Origin: Fomitopsis serialis
Lineage: Eukaryota; Basidiomycota; Agaricomycetes; Polyporales; Fomitopsidaceae
Assembly: GCF_022376445.1 (NCBI RefSeq)
Contig: NW_025954996.1
Coordinates: 279,939-343,938 of the forward strand
Direction of reading: 5' to 3'
Length of the DNA: 64,000 nucleotides
Below the pieces are notes generated by a model. It saw only the letters and a program-made list of their open reading frames with translations. It searched no databases and was not told where the DNA came from. Made by a program: the position numbers and the translations under genes. Shown one piece after another: positions 59,236 to 64,000 of the stretch (positions are counted from its first letter, which is position 1; each line of letters begins with the position of its first letter).

Positions 59236-61245
59236 CTACTGGCCCTCCTCCGACTCAAACTGACGCTCAGGCTTCCCGGGACCTTCCATTTCGACATCTT
59301 CCTCCAGCTCGTCGTGCTCATCTTCTGGGTCGGGGATCTCGGGGGCGCCGAGCATACCGGGGCGGCGGAAGAATTCCCGGACTTCCCCAGACCGGCTGGC
59401 CATCCAATCGAGTCGATCTTGGACGGTTCGGAGGCGAGGAGGAGCGGCAGGCACGGCCAAGGGAGCGGGTGGAGGCTGCGAGGGACCGGCGACCGGCTCG
59501 GGGGATGCAGAAGGAGCGGGAGGTCGAGTAGGCGGCGCTGGAGCACCGCGGAAGGGGAAGTCGGCTCGGATATCCGAAGGACGGGGACCGACGAGGGTGC
59601 CTCCTGGGGTGGTTACCCAGTCGTAAGAGGCGAGGGCGGACTGAGGGAGGTCGGGATGGTGGCCTATATAGAAGAAGCTTGGCGCGCCTTCCTCTGGAAA
59701 GCAAGGGATGAGCAAGTAAGGACGGTAGGCGGAAAAGGGACTCACTAAAGGCACTGAACGCGCACCTCTTCTTCCGGGAACTACACGCGGCGCATGCGTG
59801 GCCCGGAAGGGCGTCGATGCGGCACCGGAAGCGATTTCGACGGCACTCAGGGCAAGGGGTGGTCGGAGAGTACACGTAGGCCCGTACGCGGGCGCTCGGC
59901 ATTGGAAGTGCGCTGCGGCACCGGAGGGAACTTGTCGGGGAGGGCGGGGGACGGAAGGAGGATTGTCGGCGAAGGGGAGCAGCCGAAGCGCCTCCGTGGT
60001 CGGGAAGCTTGAGGAGGACACGACGCGGCATTGGGCGAGACGGGCGAGGAGCGGGAGGAGGGGACGGCTGGGTTGGGCGGTAGAGCCGGGTCCCGATGTT
60101 GCTGGCGAAAATCGCCTCTTCCAACGCGCGAGGTGACATGGACCGCTCCAGGGCGTCATCCTCGATGGTATCGATCGGAGGGGGAGTCGGTGGCGCGCGA
60201 GACAGGGCGGTGCCGCGCGGAGGCCCGGGGGAGGAGATGGTATGGACGGCGCGATGGGAGGTGAGGGCGATGGCGCGAACAGAGGAAGGGGCGCGACGGG
60301 CGGCCTCTCTCTGTGAACAGAGGCGACGAGGAGGGTGGCGGCGAACGCGCGGGCGTAACGGGAGGAGGGACGGAAGGGTCCCGCTCGGTGAACGCGAGCG
60401 AGGACGCGCGGGCATAACGGCCGGGGCGGAGGGAGCCGGCTCGGGGAAAGGGAACCCGAACGGCCCAGCCACGGAGAGGGCGGGCTCAGGCGCGGGAACG
60501 TCCTCGAGGGCCGCGAGACGCACGGCGGGCGAGGGAACAGGACCGTCCTGGGCCGCAGGCTCGGGCATTGGCTCGTCGTACTCGAGAGGGGACGGAGGTC
60601 GAGGTTCGTGGGGCGGCGACCGGGGAGGCTCGGAGACGGGAGACAGATGCGCGGCGGTGGCGGGGAGAGGGGACGGATGAGGCACGGGCGATGGGACGGA
60701 GCGTGAGAGGCGGGACGACGGGACGTGGCGAGGACGGCCGGGGAGAGCTCGAAGGTGGTGCCGGCCCAGTAGCCGGTCGAGCCGTACCGGCGGCCACGCA
60801 GTTGGGCCTCCTGCCGGAGGGTCTGGAGGGAGCCCTGGTACCGGGAGGGCTGGCTGGCGAAGCCGTCCAGCCGCTCCCAGAAGGCGTCCAAGGCGGCCTC
60901 GGTTTCGGGACGCAAACGCGTCTCGAACAGCCCGTTGGTGAGGACGTAGTCGAGGTGCACGTCGTACACGGCCTGGGAGGACCCGTGAGCATGGAGGACG
61001 GGGAGATAGGTATCAGAGGTGCTCACCCAGGCGTAACATAGCTGGCGGCCCCAGATCAACCACGCGCCCGCTTGCGCGTGCGATGGATGGCGGCCCATGG
61101 TCGGCTCTCGAGCGGCGACGATGCTGATTCGCGCCTCAAGGGAGACCAGTTCAGCGGAGGCGGCGAGGCGGACTGGATAGTCCTCGTCGGGGAGACCGGC
61201 GGTGAAGTCCAGAGTGGCGGAAGGAGACGGGGAAGGACGAGACAT
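59236..61245 (-). CDS. Antisense Zn2Cys6-domain protein gene between pol and the 3' LTR
   Basis: On the strand opposite gag-pol. ATG 61245 starts MSRPSPSPSATLDFTAGLPD and a folded-looking N-terminal region (QAGAWLIWGRQLCYAWVSTS, VHLDYVLTNGLFETRLRPET). After a Pro-rich middle in a second frame lies CPECRRNRFRC...CAACSSRKKRC (59854-59762). The six cysteines are spaced C-x2-C-x6-C-x9-C-x2-C-x6-C, exactly the fungal binuclear zinc cluster, with the usual basic residues. A 52-nt intron with GTGAGT donor and TTTCCAG acceptor (59745-59694) returns to the first frame (EGAPSFFYIGHHPDLPQ, TVQDRLDWMASRSGEVREFF) and an acidic C-terminus ending at 59236. The switch between the first two frames near 60,680-60,780 is unresolved (intron or indel). 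Predicted DNA-binding; role in the element unknown. Confidence 0.6.
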   Translation of the reverse strand: MSRPSPSPSATLDFTAGLPDEDYPVRLAASAELVSLEARISIVAAREPTMGRHPSHAQAGAWLIWGRQLCYAWVSTSDTYLPVLHAHGSSQAVYDVHLDYVLTNGLFETRLRPETEAALDAFWERLDGFASQPSRYQGSLQTLRQEAQLRGRRYGSTGYWAGTTFELSPAVLATSRRPASHAPSHRPCLIRPLSPPPPRICLPSPSLPGRRPTNLDLRPLSSTTSQCPSLRPRTVLFPRPPCVSRPSRTFPRLSPPSPWLGRSGSLSPSRLPPPRPLCPRVLARVHRAGPFRPSSRYARAFAATLLVASVHRERPPVAPLPLFAPSPSPPIAPSIPSPPPGLRAAPPCLARHRLPLRSIPSRMTPWSGPCHLARWKRRFSPATSGPGSTAQPSRPLLPLLARLAQCRVVSSSSFPTTEALRLLPFADNPPSVPRPPRQVPSGAAAHFQCRAPAYGPTCTLRPPLALSAVEIASGAASTPFRATHAPRVVPGRRGARSVPLVSPFSAYRPYLLIPCFPEEGAPSFFYIGHHPDLPQSALASYDWVTTPGGTLVGPRPSDIRADFPFRGAPAPPTRPPAPSASPEPVAGPSQPPPAPLAVPAAPPRLRTVQDRLDWMASRSGEVREFFRRPGMLGAPEIPDPEDEHDELEEDVEMEGPGKPERQFESEEGQ

Positions 61246-61528
61246 GGGTGACAGGAGATGGGAGGGAGGAGGAAGGAGCACGAAGGAACAGGAGTGCGGC
61301 GAGCCTTATACGCGGGGAGACGAGGCCCAGCCACACTGATCGGAAGAAGATTCCCCGATCAAGAGACTATCCCGGCCAATCAACGCGTCGGACGAAGCGC
61401 TAGAGAAGCAAGGCGAGCAGAAGGCCGTGATCGATCACCGATCGCTCAAGACTTGGGACGATCCTGAAGGCGGCGTAGGAGTACCATATCGGGAAGAATG
61501 GGAGTCTGACCGGGGACGGTCAGAATTT

Positions 61529-61543
61529 CAAGGTGGGGGTAGA
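61529..61543 (+). other. Polypurine tract
   Basis: A purine run AAGGTGGGGGTAGA immediately precedes the 3' LTR, the expected site for plus-strand priming. Confidence 0.6.
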
Positions 61544-63119
61544 TGTGGGGCAGGCCCACATGGGAACAGCGGTACGAGCCCGGAACGACACACGCACTCA
61601 GGCCCGGGCAATGCGGAGCGAAGCGACATCCATTGGCGGAAGGACGACTCGGCGGAAGGACAACCAATATAAGAACACGCGGGAGGAAGACGGCTACAGT
61701 ACATGGACAACGGGCTCCTCCCCCATGGCGTCCTCAACCTCTCCTTCCTCCAGATCATCGACATCCCTAACCGGCGCGAACCGCAGGCGGCGAGGTACCC
61801 CAGAGTAGCCGTCCGGGACGTAGACTCCCTCCGACAGGCGGGCGTGCAAGTCGCGAACACCGCCCTCCACCGTATTCAGGCCTCGGGCGATACGAACAGC
61901 TTCGGAACGAGCGTCGCGGTTAGCGGTGCGGCACTCGTCTAGGAGGCCCTGGAACCGAGTAAGGAGGCTGTCGAGGCTGTCGGACGAAGCGCGGTAGGAC
62001 GAGAGCTGTAAGGGACGCTCCAAGTAGCGAACCGGAAGGAGGGGACGACCAATCTCTGCGTCGGCCTGCTCGGCGGTGACCCGATTCGGGGCCCAGGCAA
62101 TCAAAGGGAAGGGTTCGCCCACGTAGCTATGCTGCGACGGAAGAGTGAGGAAGACTTGGTCGAGGTACTCGATCAGCTCCTGCACGTCGGGATAGCGGCG
62201 GACGAGCGGAAGGGAAGCATCGCCGTGGGCCACTGCACGGGAACGAGAGTCGAAGAGCATTCGCTGCGGGGAGGACGGCTTAGAGGGGGATCAGGAATCA
62301 GGATGAAGGGGAAGACGCACGATTAACCACCGAGCTCCGTGGGCCCAGGCAAGCCACTCGTGGTCGCTATCGGGGTTCAGACGAGGCTCGACTACACGTT
62401 CGTCACGGAGAAGATCGATGAGGCGGTAGAACCGGGTGGTGAAGACGATGGTGGACGGGTTCGGGGGAGCATCGGCGGGCATTGCAGACGGTGGGGAAAC
62501 ACTGAGAGCCAGGGGGAGGGAGCGGAAGGAGCTGGAGAAGGGTATGGCGAGGCGTCGGAAGGAGGCGGAGGGACCGGAAGGAGCTGGAGAAGGGCACGGC
62601 GAGGGGTCGGAAGGAGACGCGGCGGGTGCGGAAGGAACGGGAGAGGAGAGGAACGGGTGCCAGCGAGGGTAGGACGTGGGAAAACGGCGGCGGGAGGAGA
62701 CTTAGGAGGGGAGAGGGAGGGAGGAGTTAGTTACCTACCACTACCTCTCAGGACTCCGTATCTAGGTTGCGACGGGCAATCTCAGGCTTCAGGTGTCGTA
62801 TTAGGAGGAACTTCAGGCTAAGGAAGCTCGTCAAGGTTAGGCTCAGGCTTAGGAAGAAGGACGCGACAGGTTTAGGATCGTCGGAAGGAAAATCGTCGAG
62901 CGCAGCAGGCTTAGGAAGGCCGATATACGCCCACGGACAGGGCAGGGGAGGTGTTTATCGTATCATCTCGACCTCCCACTCCTCCGCGAGGTACCAGAGA
63001 CCTCGCTCCCTCCTTCCGCAGCCGTCAACCCGCACCAACGACCCCCGCCCATCGTTTTCACCGATACCTAGAATTCCCTTCCGCGTCGTCTACGCATCGG
63101 GGACTCGCAAATCACCACA
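61544..63119 (+). repeat. 3' long terminal repeat
   Basis: 1576 bp, nearly identical to 49615-51189. Differences seen by eye are about six substitutions and one extra A just before the end (GCAAATCACC against GCAATCACC). Confidence 0.95.
61694..62482 (-). CDS. Antisense protein gene inside the 3' LTR, second copy
   Basis: Same structure as the gene in the 5' LTR: exon 1 is 62482-62321, the intron is 62320-62264 and exon 2 is 62263-61694. The two predicted proteins differ, as far as I can see, only at one Trp/Arg position (APNWVTAEQ against APNRVTAEQ) and one Asn/Asp position (RDVNDLEEG against RDVDDLEEG). This copy lies directly upstream, on the same strand, of the antisense Zn2Cys6 gene, with about 450 bp between them. 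All antisense genes therefore read leftward as a possible series starting in the 3' LTR. No family recognised. Confidence 0.6.
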
Positions 63120-64000
63120 GCGCGCAAGTCGCGCGTCGACCCTCTTAGAGTCGCCAACGCCGTACGCAGCCCACGAACATACTGCGGGCGCGAGCACAGT
63201 GAAGAGTGGACGGCTGGAAGGGCGAGTGGCTGGTGGGGAGGCGAGAGCGAGTCCCCATAGGTGAGCGCAAACGCACGCGAGCGCCCACTAACGCAGGTAC
63301 AGGACGCGGCAACGTGCAGCACGACTCGCACGGTTACCGCGAGAACGCAGGTCCTCTGCCCTGCGTGCAGGCACGGCCAATGGACGGCTGGACCACTGGA
63401 CGAGCGGACGCGCGCGCACGGGCAGCCAGCATACACGCTGACTGCGAGCGCGCTGGGCAAATGTCCAGCCACCGAACGCGCGCAACGCGAGCGGGAAGGC
63501 GGGCGGGCCGGTGAACAGGCAAGTAGTACATGAGTGACTGGTCGAGCAGGTGAGCAGACAGGCACACGGGTTGACAGGCGGGTGAGTAGGCGGGCGAGGA
63601 GGCACACGAGGAGGCACACGAGCGAGTGGGCGGGCGGGTCAGCGGGCACACAAGCAGGGGACCACACACACGCCGACCACGAGCGTGCTGGACGAATGCC
63701 CAGCACGCAATCATGGCGGACGAACGGAGCGCGTGCGCGAGCTCAGGATGGGAGGACAACGACGACGCTGAGCAGGGCCGGGGCGTGCGCAACACGCCGA
63801 CCACGAGCACATAGGGCCAGTGCCCGCGTGCAAACGCAGCCGACGAGAGTGTCGTGGCCACAACTTGGAAGGTTAGTACTTTGATGTGCGCGACGCGCTG
63901 GAGTCCGAGTCGCGCGGCGCGGACTCGCACGTCGGACTAATAGTACTGAAGTATTTCTGTAATGACCATAGAGTGTTGATTGATCGACGTTAGTGTCGAT
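63120..64000. repeat. Right flank with degenerate repeat family
   Basis: GC-rich sequence with internally repeated motifs: GCGCTGGGCAAATGTCCAGC near 63,450, GTGCTGGACGAATGCCCAGC near 63,685, and GAGGCACACGAG twice near 63,600. The reverse complement of about 63,690-63,850 resembles the left flank at 49,440-49,614. A GAGTC...GACTC near-palindrome lies at about 63,917. No gene is supported, although several long frames are open on both strands because of base composition. Confidence 0.55.

Larger units (their letters stand above)
49615..63119 (+). mobile_element. Ty3/gypsy LTR retrotransposon, 13.5 kb, with antisense genes
   Basis: Two direct repeats of 1575 and 1576 bp begin TGTGGGGCAGG and end CACCACA. 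They enclose a primer binding site, gag with a zinc knuckle and protease, and a pol frame ordered RT-RNase H-integrase, the Ty3/gypsy order. Comparing the LTRs by eye I found about six substitutions and one single-base indel, so insertion is recent. The flanking bases (CACGC left, GCGCG right) do not form a clear target-site duplication. The 3.5 kb between the end of pol and the 3' LTR, and the LTRs themselves, carry protein-like frames on the opposite strand. Pol is broken by one base in integrase, so this copy may not be autonomous as sequenced. Confidence 0.93.

Noticed and set aside
63120..63930. Several open frames of 90-200 codons right of the 3' LTR
   Set aside because: They are Arg/Ala/Cys-rich or repetitive text produced by a degenerate GC-rich repeat; no splice logic or domain.

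Overview
The window is nuclear DNA from a filamentous fungus, almost certainly a basidiomycete of the Agaricomycetes. The evidence is genes split by many 50-60 nt GT-AG introns, tandem microsomal P450s with Pro-rich N-terminal hinges, an expanded F-box/LRR family and a Ty3/gypsy element. The genus cannot be fixed from sequence alone. All gene models were assembled by eye from splice signals and family motifs.

Left part (1-12,370): four related cytochrome P450 genes. Three are on the minus strand: one cut by the window edge, one a pseudogene, one apparently intact. One faces the other way. The pseudogene and the intact minus-strand gene, with their upstream regions, form a duplicated segment of about 2.9 kb. 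Middle-left (12,512-31,267): a conserved housekeeping block. It holds an ADP-ribose-type Nudix hydrolase, a VIT/VWA protein, the ribosome-biogenesis factor SDA1, a coiled-coil protein, phosphoglycerate kinase, a JHD1/KDM2-type histone demethylase, a chitin synthase regulator with Sel1 repeats and a CaaX tail, and a PITH-domain protein.

Middle-right (31,888-47,641): a more labile stretch. It holds four F-box-like genes, two of them inverted paralogues flanking the interval; a polynucleotide kinase/3'-phosphatase; a PFK-2/FBPase-2 gene with many single-base lesions; a 21-bp minisatellite; and a truncated gene with an integrase-type domain. It ends in a palindrome-rich segment.

Right part (49,615-63,119): a 13.5 kb Ty3/gypsy LTR retrotransposon with 1.58 kb LTRs that are almost identical. 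Sense genes are gag-protease and RT-RNase H-integrase, with a frameshift inside integrase. The opposite strand has a set of protein-like genes. One is a spliced gene of about 243 codons lying wholly inside each LTR. The second, between pol and the 3' LTR, contains a perfectly spaced Zn2Cys6 cluster and a canonical intron. The third is a helical/coiled-coil frame that overlaps the end of pol. This antisense cargo is the most unusual thing in the window.

Many coding regions outside the housekeeping block carry isolated one-base deletions relative to their paralogues or protein families. Whether these are real decay or consensus errors decides how many of the genes called broken here are truly pseudogenes.
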